The notes: generated from the sequence alone by a model not told the origin. A stretch of DNA of 64,000 nucleotides from Tolypeutes matacus (GCA_026826555.1 JAKSZT010054565.1:9754608-9818607), one strand, 5' to 3'; shown: positions 51,170-63,637, numbered from the stretch's first letter. Program-made: numbers and translations.

Positions 51170-51385
51170 CAAAGTTACCATCAGTGCTTGGGCCTAGTGG
51201 AGGATCAATAAACATTTGATGCATTATTAGATGAATAAATGAATGAATGAATGTTGAGTTCAAAATCAAGTGGGCAGCTCTTCCTCCAACTGCTTTGTTG
51301 TTTGTTCTGTATACTTCTGGCACATAGTAGGTGAGGCATAAAAGTTAATTGGATGAATAAATGGATGAATGACTAAGTGAAATGA
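51170..51385 (+). repeat. L2/MIR-type 3' ends with (GAAT)n-like tails
   Basis: 'ggatcaataaacatttgatg ... gaatgaatgaatg' (to about 51,255) and 'ctggcacatagtaggtgagg ... aatggatgaatga' (to about 51,375) match the characteristic 3' ends of L2/MIR elements. Confidence 0.55.
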
Positions 51386-52557
51386 AGGAGTGGAGGCTGA
51401 GCTCTCAAGGCACCTTGGGTCTGTTTGGTTCTTGGAACTGAACTGGCTTTAATTTGAAAGGAACACATTCTCACTTTGTCTTGGTGTGAGCCTAGGTGTG
51501 TTATTAGATGGGAGATACACAGGAAGTGTTATCTATTTGGGAAAGCAGTGGCATTGACTTTAGAAAGGTTTGGCTTCTTTGGCTCAGGGAAGTATCAGGC
51601 ACTCCATAAAATAAGCACCAAATCTGTGACATGATACTGTGGCTTGACATTCCATTGAATATTCAAGGTAGAATTTCTCCTGGATCAACGGACTGCAGTG
51701 TGGTCACAGAGTCTTCCTTCAAAATATATCAGTATGTTGACCCCAGATTGCCAGGTCCAAGAAATGAAGGAAAAGAAGGAAATTGCAATCATTTCATTTT
51801 TGTTGGATGGATATTGTGATACTGATCAAAGAGAATCGCTTTCCTGTCCTGGGCCCTGCATTGAGTCAGAGTTCTGAGAGTAAAGATAAAGGGAAGGAGT
51901 TGGTACCTGAATTAAGGACATCATGGTGGCAGAATGTGGACCCAAGTAGGGATCCCACACTTGCACTCCTTTGTAACAGAAACTGTCCATCCTGGAGTAT
52001 GAGAAAGAGGTCGCTGACCCAGGTCATGATGTAGGTATGTGGTGTAAGAATGGGGCATCTCTGACTCTCTGACTTGATCCAAAACAAGATTCAAATATCT
52101 GGCCCTCAAGGTAGGTGTGGATCAAAGCTTTCTTCTAGCATCCTACTGGCAACAACATGATTGTGTATATCTTGTCTGCCACTCCTTTTGGGGGCAAATT
52201 TTGGTGTGGGAAACATTAAGCAAAATTAGCTCTAATCTCCTATTATCTGGACCTGTGGCAATGTTGCCCTGAAAGGATTCTGTGCTGTAAATTTGGAGAC
52301 ATGAGTTGGAGTCCTGAGCTTGGACTTGCTTCTGCAAATGTGAACATTTGTGCTTGGACTTGAGGACTGCAAATGTGCCCTTGGTCTGCTTTTTTATGAG
52401 TCTGAGTTGGAGGCCTCTCTGTCTCCTGTCTGGCTTCTCCAATGGGGTGGGAATTTCTATAGAGGACAGGGTTTGTTTCACTCCTCAGGCTGTGTGGCAA
52501 TGACCGCAAATAGCACATTCTCTCTCTTGGGCAACATTAACTCTCTCCTTTTCGTAG

Positions 52558-52584
52558 TGAATGATCCAGATGATGGTGTTTCAG
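52558..52584 (+). other. Candidate 27-nt microexon (unconfirmed)
   Basis: A 27-nt stretch sits between a strong-looking acceptor ('ctctctccttttcgtag', ending 52,557) and a donor 'cag|gtatga' (GT at 52,585). Its length is a multiple of 3 and one of three frames is open, giving NDPDDGVS for the full codons. I recognise no gene. Splice-like signals of this quality also arise by chance in 24 kb of unique DNA. Confidence 0.2.
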
Positions 52585-53339
52585 GTATGATATTTCTCCT
52601 TGTTTTCTTTTCTTTCCTGATACTTTTATGACATTTTTGAGCTAAGCCTTAATGGCAGCCTAATAGCAGGAATATGAGAGGGTAAAAAAGTTGATGGTCC
52701 ACGAATTACATTTTCTGTGCAATTAAACTCTGAAGTAGACTACTTAGCTACAAATTTGACAGTGGGGAAAACCAGCCTTCTGGACAGAGAGTTACACAAT
52801 CATAGGCTGAGGCAGGAATTGTTCTCAAGAGATGCACTGGTGCAGCCCCAGATATTAAGCCAAGAAGATGCATCCCCTTTTCACAGATGAGGAACTGATA
52901 TAGGATTATGAAGACAAGAGAATAAACTGTATTTTCTTGGATTGCCTCAGTAAACAAAATTTGTCTTGAAGACAAAGACCCATGGCTAAGAAGTGGTAAG
53001 GTAGGAAGATGGGTGGAAAATTTGTGCTTTCCTTCATTTTACTGCCTATGCTATACTAGTCTAACTTCCAAAAAGACTTGTAGATTATAGTGTTACATGA
53101 CTATAAATCTCTCCTTTCATTCAGTGAATTTATTCACTCTGCTAACCAATGGAGACTGGGGTGAACAAAATAGTAGAGTCTCTGTCTTTACAGAATTAGA
53201 GAGATAGATTGTTTTAAACAAACAACACACAAGTATATTACCATGTGAATATGTTAGATGACATGGAGGAAGAAAACCATGATGCAAAAAGAATGTATAA
53301 TAATAAGTTAATTATTTAGATTGGGAGTTAAGAAAGGCT

Positions 53340-54300
53340 TTTCTGAGGAAGAGATGTTTAAACTGAAGTCCGGAGGATAAGAAAGTAATGAGACAGAGAC
53401 TGTGAGGGATGTTCCAGGCAGATGGCAGTTGAAGAAATTAAAAGAAGGTCAGTGCGGCTCGAGTGTGGTGTGATGATTGGTGGAAGGAGAAACATGTGGG
53501 AAGGTTGGAGAGGACGCTCAGATTCAATCAAGAGGGGCCTAGTAGACCTCAACAAGAAGTTTGGACTTTTATATAAAAGTGGATAGGAAGTCTTTAAAGC
53601 AGCGCTATCCAATTGAACCTTTCTAGGTTCTATAATTTATGTTGCTCAACTGTAGCTACTAGTCCCATATGGCTATTGAGCATTCAAAATGTGGCTAGTA
53701 AGACCAAGGAACTGAATGCTTACTTCTATTTAATTTATTTAATTTAAATTTCATTAGTCACATGTGGCTAATGGTTATACTGCTTTAGACAGTACAGGAT
53801 TTTAAGGAAGAGAGTGACAAGATCAGATTTAGCTTATAAAAAGATCACTTTGGCTCCAGTTTGGTGAATTGGAAGGGGCAGGGGTGAAGTGGAGTGGCTA
53901 CTGAAGGGGCTTGGTCTTGAATGGGGCCAGTGGATATGGAGAAAGTGGATGCATCTGTGAAATGTTCTGGGGCAGAATTCCAGGACTTGGTTATGGAAAG
54001 GGTATACAGAATAAGGAAAGGGAAGTAGGAAGGGATCAAGGAGGATGCCTAGGAGTCTATTTTGAAAAACTGGTGGATGAGAGTACCTCCACCATGGCAG
54101 GGAAGAGGGGAAGGGAAACAGATCTGAGGGTTGGGGTGGGGGAAGGGAATGTTTAGTGTTGTGATACTGGCTGTACATACACATGGAGATGCCAATAGGT
54201 GTCTGGATGTGGGAGTCTTCAGCTCAAACCACATTTCAGAGCACTCTGGCCTTGAAGGCTGAGCATCAAGAGAAGGGAGGCTAAACACATCCATTGGTAG
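53340..54300 (+). repeat. Ancient mammalian interspersed repeat (family not assigned), copy 1
   Basis: 'aagatcactttggctccagt', 'gatggagaaagtggatgc'-type wording ('ggatatggagaaagtggatg' near 53,931) and 'gatgcctaggagtctatttt' form a text that recurs in part at 61,380-61,770. A hAT-like element sits inside it. It has no coding potential that I trust. Confidence 0.45.
53600..53795. mobile_element. hAT-type MITE-like fragment with terminal inverted repeat
   Basis: It opens 'cagcgctatccaattgaacc' and contains 'tatggctattgagcattcaaaatg' minus its ends and 'cacatgtggctaatggttat'. This is the layout of a common placental non-autonomous DNA transposon whose ends read cagcgctgtccaat. The right end ('tttagacagtaca') is a degraded inverted copy. 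Confidence 0.55.
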
Positions 54301-54779
54301 AATGTGGAAGAATTTGAGACAAATTGTTAGGGTTATGTGTGAAGATAATTTGGGGCTTGAAATGAACAATCTCTTTCTTCCCACATTCCTTTATTTTGAA
54401 GCAATTAATGGGATACTGGAGAAGCATGTTATCCTTCTGCATTTTCTCATGAATATGCATTTACTAAGTATATACTTAGGCAATTGCATCCCAGTGTTTC
54501 CCAAAGTGTAGATCATATACTAGTAGTGGTAAGGGAGATGATTTAGGAAAACACAGAGCATTAAATAACACGAAAATATGTCATGAGAAAGCGATTCCTT
54601 CTCTAATTTCTTTCTCTCTTCTGATGACAGCAGAAGACATTCTCAGTTGGAAGTAAGCATGCCCTTAACACCCCACATGTGCTTCTTTTCAAACAAGGGA
54701 GAGTAGAACTCAGGTCTGAACCTTTAGCAGGTAAGAGTATCTAGCTAGTTAATAACATTATTTTGTTTCCATTGCATTT

Positions 54780-56440
54780 ATTTTACAATTATTTTCTTTT
54801 TTAATACTAAAGATAATTTTAATTTGAAACAACTTTAAAATTACTGAAAGATTTAATGAATTTACTGAACATTTTCCCCAAACCATTTGAGAGTAAGTTG
54901 CTGGTATGAATACTTTTCTGTGTAATTCCTACAAACAAGGACAATCTCTTTCATAAACATAATGCCACTATCAAAATCAGGGAATTAACACTAATATGTA
55001 ACTACCATTTAAGTCACAGACTCCGTTCGAGTTTCACTAATTGTACCAAGAATGCCTTTTACTTCAAAATAATTCAATCCATGGTCACTGGTTGTATTCA
55101 GTTGCCTCTTTAGTTTTCTTCAGTCTGTAACAGTGCCTCAGTTTTTTCTGGACTTTCATGACCTCAACACTTTTAAAGATTGATATTTTGTTGAATGTCC
55201 CTCAATTTGGATTTGTCTGATGCTTCTCCATGATCTTCATGAATCTTCAGATTATGCATGGTTAGCAAAATGTCACAGAAGGGATGCTGTGTTCTTCTCA
55301 TTGCATCCCATCAAGTGGCATGTCATGTTAACTTGTCGCATTACTGGTAGTGGTAACTTCGATTATTTGATAAAGGTGGTGTCTACCAGGTTTCTCCACT
55401 GTAAAGAAAGCTGCTCTTTTATCCTTTATAATTAATAAGCATTTTGTCGGGAGATATTTTGAGACTGTGTAAGCATCCTCTCCCTCATCAAATTTTAAGG
55501 ACGAGCTTTAGCATCCATTGATGTTTCTTGGATGAATGAATCATTACTCTGATGGTTGCTTAACAGTGAATTTCTAAATGTATCATTTCCCCAAAAATTT
55601 ATTAGTTGGGTTTCTTCTGAGAGAAAAAGCTTTTCTTCTCTTCATTTATTTATTCATTTCTTTATTCATGTCTGTATGGACACACAGATTCTTATTCTTT
55701 CAATTGATTATAACCTGTTACTATCATTATTTATTTTGATGTTCAAATCGTCCTAGACTTGGCCAGTGAGAACCTCTCCAGTCTGTCTTTTCTCCTTTTG
55801 ACGTGTTCCCATCATTCTATGAGTGCTCCTTTGCTTTCTGGTACAAGATTTTCCAGGATCTTCAGACCCAGCCCTGGAATCAGCCTTTTCCCCAAGGAAT
55901 CTTGGTTAATTTCGGTGGAGAATGGTATTTAGAAACCAAGATCTGTGTGTTAAGTGTTTTCATTGCTATTTTACCATCACTGTCCCCAGGCCCTCTCAGG
56001 GGGGATATGTGCATGCATGTATTTGTATGTATGTGTATACACACATAAATATAACTATCTATACTTATTTTTTACCTTATCTCTCACTTATCATGAGCTC
56101 ATACCAATTTAAACCTAACACTATACGTTTCATCCTTCCTATATTTGTAATTCCTTTATGTGCCAATGAGAAGCCTGACTCCCATTGGCATTTACATATT
56201 GGAACAATCTCCCATTTATATAGCCAGTCTCCAATCACCACAACTGCCCCATGCACAGATGCCCTTTTTACCTGACAAATTGCTCTGGGATGTTTCTCTC
56301 CCACCCTCATTGCTTTTGGCTCAATACTCAATACATGGGTCCAATACTCCATGTCAGCTCCTGCCAACATCCCCTCACATATACACAGTTGCCCCCCTCA
56401 TCCCTCTTGGACCTGATATCTTGTGCTGGCTGTTGCTCCT
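54780..56440 (-). mobile_element. Ancient L1M-type 3' UTR
   Basis: Long antisense text typical of old L1 (L1ME-like) 3' UTRs: 'cagttgcctctttagttttc', 'ggatgctgtgttcttctcat', 'aggtttctccactgtaaaga' and 'ttggccagtgagaacctctc'. The right boundary is unclear. No frame is credible. Confidence 0.6.
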
Positions 56441-57590
56441 GACCCCCTGAATACTTTTCAAACCCAGCTGGAACTCCAGCATTCCACATGAGGCCTCACA
56501 GATGCTCTCTTTATCTCACTTGTGATCCAGCACTCTGCATTACTGCTCCCCAGTGCATGGTCATGCCCTTCTCCTCAGGCTTCAATACCCCACACTGGGC
56601 CATGCCTCCACTGCCCCTAACACTCATGGACTCTGGCCCCCAACCCCATGAGAGGGGGGTGATGTCCTCCTCAGCTTGTGCACTATGCATCTTGCATGGG
56701 CTCCCCTCCTTCACCCCCCACAGATACACAGACACCCTCTTTGTTGAGCCTTGCCTATTGCCTTTTGGACTGAATTTTTCAGGAAAGAATGAAGGAAGGA
56801 AGCCAGAGTTGCTTTTTGTTCACAGCTAACATTGATTTCTCATTTATTGATACATAGAAGAAAATCAATTTATTTCTAAAATATATTTATCTGGGCCCAC
56901 ATAAAAGGTGAACTTTTTAAAATAATGGTACAATTGGTATTCTAATAGTGTAAGTTTGACAAACACTGCTGAGGCCCAAAGGGGATAGGGCAGAAGCATT
57001 TTCTCTTTGTTTAAGCTCTCTGGCCTAATGACCACTCACTCCACCATGCGTATGCAGCTTCCCTAACCACAGGACATCCACATGCATGCCCCAGTGCCAT
57101 CTGTCGCTGAAACAAAAGGTGTGCGCAGAGAAAGCCCCCGCCCTGTCAGCTGTGATTTATGAGTTCCTGTGTTGGAAGGCTGCTCGTCTCCAGGCTGTGC
57201 TGACTCAGTGCCCCAAGGGCAGCCTGTCCTGATGTTCTAGCCTCTCCCGGGGACCTTGTGTCTGTGTAGTCACTGTTCACACCCAGAACCCAGGAGGGTG
57301 CTCTGCTTCTCATTTCTTGTCCAACTTCTCCATCGCCAGCATTCTCTCCTTTTTTCTGCTCAGTCTGGGTGAGATATCCTCCCCAACCAGCCAGCCCACT
57401 CAGCCTTCTTACCGATCTCCCCCTGTGCAGTGGCGAGGCTTATTGGGGTGCCCTATTCAATATCCATTTCCCTTTTGGTGCCCCTGTCCACCATACCTTC
57501 TCTTATACTGCAGGAGTCTGCCCTAGAAGGGTGGTAAAGAAGAGGATTGGGAGTCAGAAAACTCAGATTCAGGTCCTCATTCTCTACTAC
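56440..57590. other. Unique, C-rich intergenic DNA
   Basis: I see no gene. The stretch at 56,460-56,760 is C-rich with short open frames but lacks splice signals or recognisable protein wording. A moderately GC-rich part at 57,000-57,260 has no CpG cluster. Confidence 0.4.
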
Positions 57591-57594
57591 TAAT

Positions 57595-57775
57595 GTGTGT
57601 GTGTGTGTAGGAGGAGGAGGAGGAAGAGAAAGAAGGGGAGAAAAGGGACAGGAAGGGAGGGAAGGAGAGATAGAAATAGAGATGGGGATAGAAGTAGTAA
57701 AAGAGGTAGAAATAGAGATAGAGGTGAAAGAGAGATAGAGATAAAAGAGAGAGTGAGAAAATGAGAAAGAGCAAG
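57595..57775. repeat. Purine-rich (GA/GGA)n low-complexity tract
   Basis: A short (TG)n run (57,596-57,607) leads into about 165 bp that are almost wholly purine (gaggaggagg ... gagatagagata). It could form triplex-prone DNA. No gene. Confidence 0.9.
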
Positions 57776-58177
57776 TTTGAGTGAGTCATCAAGTCAGTCA
57801 TTACACATGACTGCATCTTTTTGCTTTGAGTGATCCTCTCGACTTCCTATTGTGCAGTTTGGTAGAAGGGCAATTCCAATGCCTACCTCTTACTATGGAA
57901 GCTGAGGGGCCCAAATCCTTTCTCTTTTTTCCCTCCATCCTATTCCATCCCTGAGCTCAGCCAATCCGATGCTTCCTCCAATGATTTTGCCAACCAGAAA
58001 AGCTACAGGACCATCTGGAGGTCAGATCCTGAGCTGGGATGATAGAGAGCATGGGCCAGATAGAACCTGCAGCATGACCTTCATTCCAAGCCTGGTCCTC
58101 TGATCTCCGTTTCTTTGAATTCCCAATATCCTTTCATTACATTCCCTTTTTGTTTAAGAGAGCCAGAGTTGATTTCT

Positions 58178-58218
58178 GTTGTGTGTGTGTGTGTGGGGGG
58201 GGTTTGTTTTTCGTTTTT
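58178..58218. repeat. (TG)n with G-run microsatellite
   Basis: 'gtgtgtgtgtgtgtgtg' then eight or more G and a T-rich run. Confidence 0.9.
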
Positions 58219-58339
58219 TTGCAATCAAGAGTCTGAAACATAGCCTCTACCTGTAAGATGGAGTAATAACATTTACCTAACAGGGATTTTTGGGTTGATT
58301 AAGGAAGAAACCATGCCAACACTTCTAGCTTGGTGCCTG

Positions 58340-58530
58340 GAATATGAAAACTAAATTTCACAATGTGTCAGGCCCTGAAATAAGCAGTATACAACCTTAG
58401 CTCATGGAATCCTTACAACGACCTCATAAAGAAGGTATTACCATTTTGCTGAAGTGGAAACTGAGGTGAGGGAAGTTAGGTAACTTGCCAAGGCCGCGGT
58501 GTTGTAAGACCAGAACCAGGCATTGTTTCT
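58340..58530 (-). repeat. MIR SINE fragment
   Basis: 'catggaatccttacaacgac', 'ccattttgctgaagtggaaa' and 'ggtaacttgccaaggccgcg' match the reverse complement of the MIR consensus over about 190 bp. Confidence 0.8.
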
Positions 58531-58565
58531 AGGCTTTATCAACTCTTCTGCATTCTCATTTCTAG

Positions 58566-58649
58566 TTCCTCCTGTTCAACTCAGCTTTGAGGCCTATCAG
58601 TGTGGGTTTAGATGCCGTAGGGACCATGAATCCAGGACACAGCCTCAGG
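58566..58649 (+). other. Candidate 84-nt exon (unconfirmed)
   Basis: Between an acceptor with a polypyrimidine tract ('tgcattctcatttctag', ending 58,565) and a strong donor 'cagg|gtaagt' (GT at 58,650) lie 84 nt, a multiple of 3. One frame is open throughout and reads PPVQLSFEAYQCGFRC and then RRDHESRTQPQ. The phase is the same at both ends. I recognise no protein, and it lies beside an MIR, so exonisation or chance are both possible. Confidence 0.25.
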
Positions 58650-59879
58650 GTAAGTCTCACGGCATCGCCTCTACTAGCTTTGCTATGCTGAGCAGAACCA
58701 TGATTGCCCTCATTCTCCTACCCTGAATTATCTCCCAAACACTAGCCTGTGAGCCGGGGAAAACTCAGTGAAGAAAGGCAGTCAGTGATGTTTCAGGACT
58801 TACAGACTATGAGCCCTTAAAAACGTGACTCAGGCAAGAGAGCACAGGCCAAAAATGGGAACACAAGGTATGAATCAATCAGAACAAGGTCCCTGAAACA
58901 GTTTTAAAGTTGATGGGACTTTTCATGGGAGACAGTTGGGGATGAGGAAAGAGTAGGTCGGGGAGAAAGGGAGAAGGAGGGTGGGCTGCATGAGGCAGCA
59001 GCCTCTGCTCTGACCCCATGGACCAAAGCAATCAGCTGGCCTCCGTGAGGCTCCAGATCAATTCTGCAGTGTCTGCGGAATCTCCTCTAGCAACACCAGG
59101 CCACGGAAGTTCTGGTACCTCCCTCTCTGTTGCATCTGCTCTGGTACCAGCCAGAACTTCTTTAGCTTCTAGGGTGAGTTTAAAACTAGCTTTCAAAAGA
59201 TAAATATATGAGCCTGGTAACAGCCGATGAAATGACCTCAGGCACAACTGGAGATTCTCTCTTTCTCCATGGCTTTGCTTTGCTTTCTTCTTCTGGTTCT
59301 TTTCTCAGTCAGGCTCCCCCCACAGGATGGCAAACATGGCTTCCAGCAGTTCCTAGACAATACTTTCTTGCTTAAAGATCACAGCAGAAGGAAGCAAGCC
59401 CTGGATCTAATTCTTATAGGTCTAGCTTGATCATGTGACGCTCTGGGCCAATTACCATGTTAAGAGTGTGGACTGTCCCCGTTGACTATGCCTGTGAAAC
59501 ATGACCCCCGGGAGTGGGGACAGGGAAAGCTCCACCCATACTGTATGGACTGAGCATAAGATAGATGGCCTTTACAGCCTTCTGGCTTTTTGGTGCGTGG
59601 CTTCCTACCAATAAAGGAAAAGCAAGACTGGCCCTGACTCTCTGCTTCCTCTCTCAGCTCCCTTGCCCTTGCCCTCCCGTACCTTGCTAGAATTTGGAGA
59701 AAAAGAAAAGGAGTTTTGTTCTGAGAGCAGAAGAACCCATATTAGATCTTGCACAGTGGCCCATTTTACTCCTGAAGATTCTCTGTGTTTCCAAGGGTCG
59801 GAGCTGTCTTCTTTGTCTTTGTATCTCTTCTCCTCTTCCCCAGTGATTTGCACAAAGTAGATGTTCAGGGAAAGTTGTT

Positions 59880-60265
59880 CAACTGTTTTTATAGGCTTTA
59901 GCTTTTAGAGCAATTGTAGGTTTACAGAAAAATTAGGCAGAAAATAGCGTTCCCATATTACATCCCCCCACAGTTTTCCCTCTTAATGGATTTTGCATTT
60001 GTGTGCTACATTGATTATAATTGATAAGCTAATATAATTATATTATTAACTGAAGTCCATAGATTACATTAGAGTTCACTTTTTGTGTTGTACAGTTCTT
60101 TTTTTTTTTTTAAATAAATTTATTGTGGTAACAATAAAACATACAAAAACAAGAAAACATAGAAGTATAACAAGATGAAATGTTCCCATTTTAATCACAT
60201 TCAAGTATACAATTCAGTGGTGTTAATTACATCCACAATGTTGTGCAAAGTTCTGGAATTTAATT
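59880..60265 (-). mobile_element. Ancient L1M 3' end
   Basis: Antisense old-L1 3' UTR text: 'tttagagcaattgtaggttt', 'tcccatattacatcccccca', and then after a T run 'aaataaatttattgtggtaa' and 'aagtatacaattcagtggtg'. There may be two adjoining fragments, split at about 60,095. Confidence 0.65.
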
Positions 60266-60639
60266 GTAGACTATTGAGAGAAGAAGGCTCAGAAAGGCCG
60301 TCCCTGCCAATCAGCTTTCACCTCCTTCTAGCCAGAGCAGAACTGACACCCCTCTCTCATTCCCAGAGCACTGTGTTTTCTTGGACAAGGCTGGTGTCAT
60401 GGCTGCTTTCTCTGCCTGATCTGTGTTCGTGAACACTGTGGTTGGCCTTTCACCTATATAAATGGAGGGACACAGAAGATGGAGGCGACTCTATGCCTGT
60501 TCTGACTGAGGAACTGAAAGGAGGGATGATGTGTCACTCAGGGATGGAATCAAGCCTGAGTCTCCTTCACTCCTTCTTTCTCAGCAAGGCTCTGGGCTAT
60601 GGAGCCGGCGCAAATGTTAATTGGGCACAACTTAACTTT

Positions 60640-60905
60640 ATTTGACTGCATTAGCTCTGCTATAATAATCCATAAAGCACAGAATGTGCATCAGATGCAA
60701 GTTTATTGTATAGAAGGATAGCTACCAGCTATATCTTAATCATATTAATTGAAGTTTCAGAGCAGATGGTTTCCTTTTCAAGCCACATTTTATTACATTT
60801 CATTAGCATCATGTTAATGGCAGCACAATTGCAGAAACTCTGTACATTAAAACGATTTTCTGATGGCTCAACTACATTTTCTGTGTCGTTAACTCGAATG
60901 CTAGC
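60640..60905. promoter_or_regulatory. Possible conserved non-coding element
   Basis: An AT-rich but non-repetitive stretch with homeodomain-type words: 'ataatccataaagcac', 'cttaatcatattaattgaag' and 'tttcattagcatcatgttaatg'. It shows none of the decay typical of the flanking repeats. This is an impression from wording only; conservation was not tested. Confidence 0.25.
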
Positions 60906-61219
60906 TGGTTAGTCAGTGTTTCTCTTCTAGCAGAAATATGCCTTCTTTCTTTGTGCTTGCAGAAATTCCTGAAGCACTGGACAAGCCCAAGTTACATTTA
61001 GACTGATTTTTTTTTTTTTTTTTGTCAAGTTATTAGTTTTTTTGGCCTCCAAAGTATCTTCATCTAGAGACATGACTGGTCCTAGGCCCCAAAGCATGCC
61101 TACCTTCCTTTCTTCCTTCCTTGCCTGTTCCAAAATAGATTTGAAATGACTTATAAAATATACACAAGAGTATAAAATAAATAAAATCAGAGTAAAGGAA
61201 TGCTTGAATTCAAATCTTG

Positions 61220-61340
61220 ACTCCATGTCTTTCTAGCTGCGTGACCTTGGAATAGTTATTTTACCTCTCTAAGCAGTGGTTTCATGGGCTATAAAATAGA
61301 AATCATAGTTTGCCCCTCGTAAGGCTGCTATGAAAGTTGA
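61220..61340 (+). repeat. MIR SINE fragment
   Basis: 'agctgcgtgaccttggaata', 'ttttacctctctaagcagtgg' minus its last base, and 'cgtaaggctgctatgaaagt' follow the MIR consensus in forward orientation. Confidence 0.8.
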
Positions 61341-61379
61341 GTATCAAGTGCTTGGGGTGGCTTGTGTGGCTGGGGTAAG

Positions 61380-61770
61380 TGAGGGAGAGTAATGAGGCCA
61401 AAGTTGGAAGGGAGCCGGGAGTAAGATCAGGCAGGTCCTTGAGGTCCATGGTTAGGATGGGCTTTTATTCTCAAGGAGGTGGAGACCATTGGAGGGCTAT
61501 GAGCAGAAGTGGCAGGTAAGGAGTGGTACTTGATCTAACATACATCATAACAATGACTCTGGTTGTTGTGTGGAGAGTACACTGTAGAGGGCAAGGGAGG
61601 AAGCAGACACCGGTGAGGGATCCAGGTGAGAGATAATGGTGGCTTGGACTAGTGAGGTGGTGAGGAGAGGTCGTGGGATTTCTTTTGAAGGTAAGAGCCA
61701 GCAGGGTTTGCTGGTAGGCTGGATCGGGACAGGAGAGAAAGAGAGGGGCCAAGGAGGGGTGAAGAGATGG
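61380..61770 (+). repeat. Ancient mammalian interspersed repeat, copy 2
   Basis: 'ggagaccattggagggctat', 'caatgactctggttgttgtg' and 'ggtgagagataatggtggct' belong to the same text family as 53,340-54,300. No gene. Confidence 0.45.
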
Positions 61771-62029
61771 GAGAACAGAAATGCTCCCTTGCCAGGCCCC
61801 CGGGCAACCCTGAAGCCTGTCTCTCTGACCCCTAGCACAGGGTCACATGCCCCTGCCTCATTGTAACTGAGAAGGATGCAGCCTCCTAGGTATCCACTCT
61901 CTCCACTTCTGCTAAGCGGGGCCCAATCACACCAGATGTGTAAGGGAAGGACAGGATATTGCTGGAGACCCATCAAATAACCTGGAGGATCCCAAATTTC
62001 TAACATCTTGAGTTCGTATATTGTTTTTT

Positions 62030-62175
62030 ATATTCCAGAAAGTGCTTTCATGTAACTTATCATACTTTTCTCCCCACGCAAATCCTGTGCATCAGATAGA
62101 TCATTAAATTATCCCATTTAACAGAGGAGCAAAATGAAACCTGGAGAAGCTAAATGACACACCCAATGGCATATA
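62030..62175 (-). repeat. MIR SINE fragment
   Basis: 'cccatttaacagaggagcaa' followed by 'gaagctaaatgacacaccca' is the reverse MIR core. Confidence 0.65.
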
Positions 62176-62179
62176 CTCA

Positions 62180-63355
62180 TATGTCACTCTGTGAGAATGA
62201 ATGAAATAGCATGAAAGCTTTTGGATATTAATAAAGAAGGGAGTTAGATAAATACAATATTCTTATGGGATGAAAATATATTTTGCAAATTCTAGAAATA
62301 TATATCTTAAGTTTAAAATGTATTACATTTGATTTTTCCCTCCCCTTTTTTCTATTGCTTTGGAGATGACATTTTCTAGAAAAGAAAATTGAACCAAAGT
62401 TCCTCTTGTAAAACTACATATTATACATATATTTTCTCTGTTAATCCCAGTAAGAATCCCAAGTATAAGCATTATTATCTTTATTTTGCTGCTAAGGCTG
62501 CTGAAGCTCATTGAGGGGCTGTTGGTCCTCAAACAACTTATGATCTAAAAGATGCCCACTTTTCATGCTCAATGGAACCATCCTAGTAAAGCTGAGCTGC
62601 TGAGCTGTTTGTGTATATTATGCCATCCATTCAGGAGGGATATTGTGTCAGGGCTTATTTCTCCAAGAACCTTCTAATATCAGCCCTAAATATGAATGTC
62701 AAAACACATCACCCTCTAGGGAGACTGCAGCCATCTCAGGAGCACATGTTTAAATGACTGCAACAGAAAAATTCACCTCTTGGCTTTACAACAAAAAGCC
62801 GGCAGGTTTTCTCTTGGGCAGAGCCATGTATGAGGACAATCCAGTGAGGGGCAGGGGAAGAGGCAGAGCTCCTGCCCTGTGGTCCCCTGAGGGATCCTGC
62901 AAGTAGTGATGGGCCAGGCCTGCAGCTGGGAATCGGTCCCATTTGTCAAGTTCCTGTCTTATTATTTGTTAAGCAAACCGGCAATGTCATAGTAGATTAT
63001 GCTGGTGTCAAAGAGAACATCCTGGCTAAAAATACATCTGAGATGGAAAAGTCCCCCCCCTCCCCCAAAAAGAGTGGTTTTGAGGAAAATCTGCTCTGGA
63101 GAAGGTTGGTAGGCAGGTATGGATATAAATATTCTCCTCTATTAATGAAACAGGGGCAGGTAGCCTTCAGTGCTGTGGGTGTTGATCACAAGACAGGGCT
63201 TCTTGAAAAAAGTACACTTGGCTCTGCAGAATAGCATATTCTAGAAACATCTCAGTGAGCCAGAGTAGGCCAAAGACAAAAAGTTCAAATAAAAGCTTGC
63301 AAATTGGTTTCCCCTGGACCAGATGTGGTCCATGAGTATGTTTTCTTTGGCCCAT
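62180..63355. other. Unique intergenic DNA
   Basis: I see no gene or clear repeat. The short open frames are isolated and unconvincing. A (TG)n run follows at about 63,362-63,380. Confidence 0.4.
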
Positions 63356-63591
63356 TTAGTGTGTATGTGTGTGTGTGTGTTTTAATTTAATTGTGAATTA
63401 AAAAGAAAATCCAGATTTCTGACTTCCCTGGAAAAAAATGAAAGATTTGGCAATTCTGAGCCCCAATTCCAATATGAGAAGTTGACCAAGTTGAGTAGCA
63501 CCTGTCCCTTTTAGATGGAGCAGGGACTCTCCAATATGTTATATTCTTCACTTATTTATTTAAATTGTGGAAGTCAAGTTTGCAGCCATGA

Positions 63592-63592
63592 T

Positions 63593-63635
<43 letters not shown>

Positions 63636-63637
63636 TT
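63592..63637. repeat. (TTTA)n tract
   Basis: At least 11 TTTA units up to the assembly gap. It is probably the reverse of the A-rich tail of the L1 that follows. Confidence 0.9.

Noticed and set aside
56488..56829. A 113-residue plus-strand frame
   Set aside because: It lies in C-rich unique DNA without Kozak, splice or homology support; Pro/Leu/Cys-rich wording is expected by chance.
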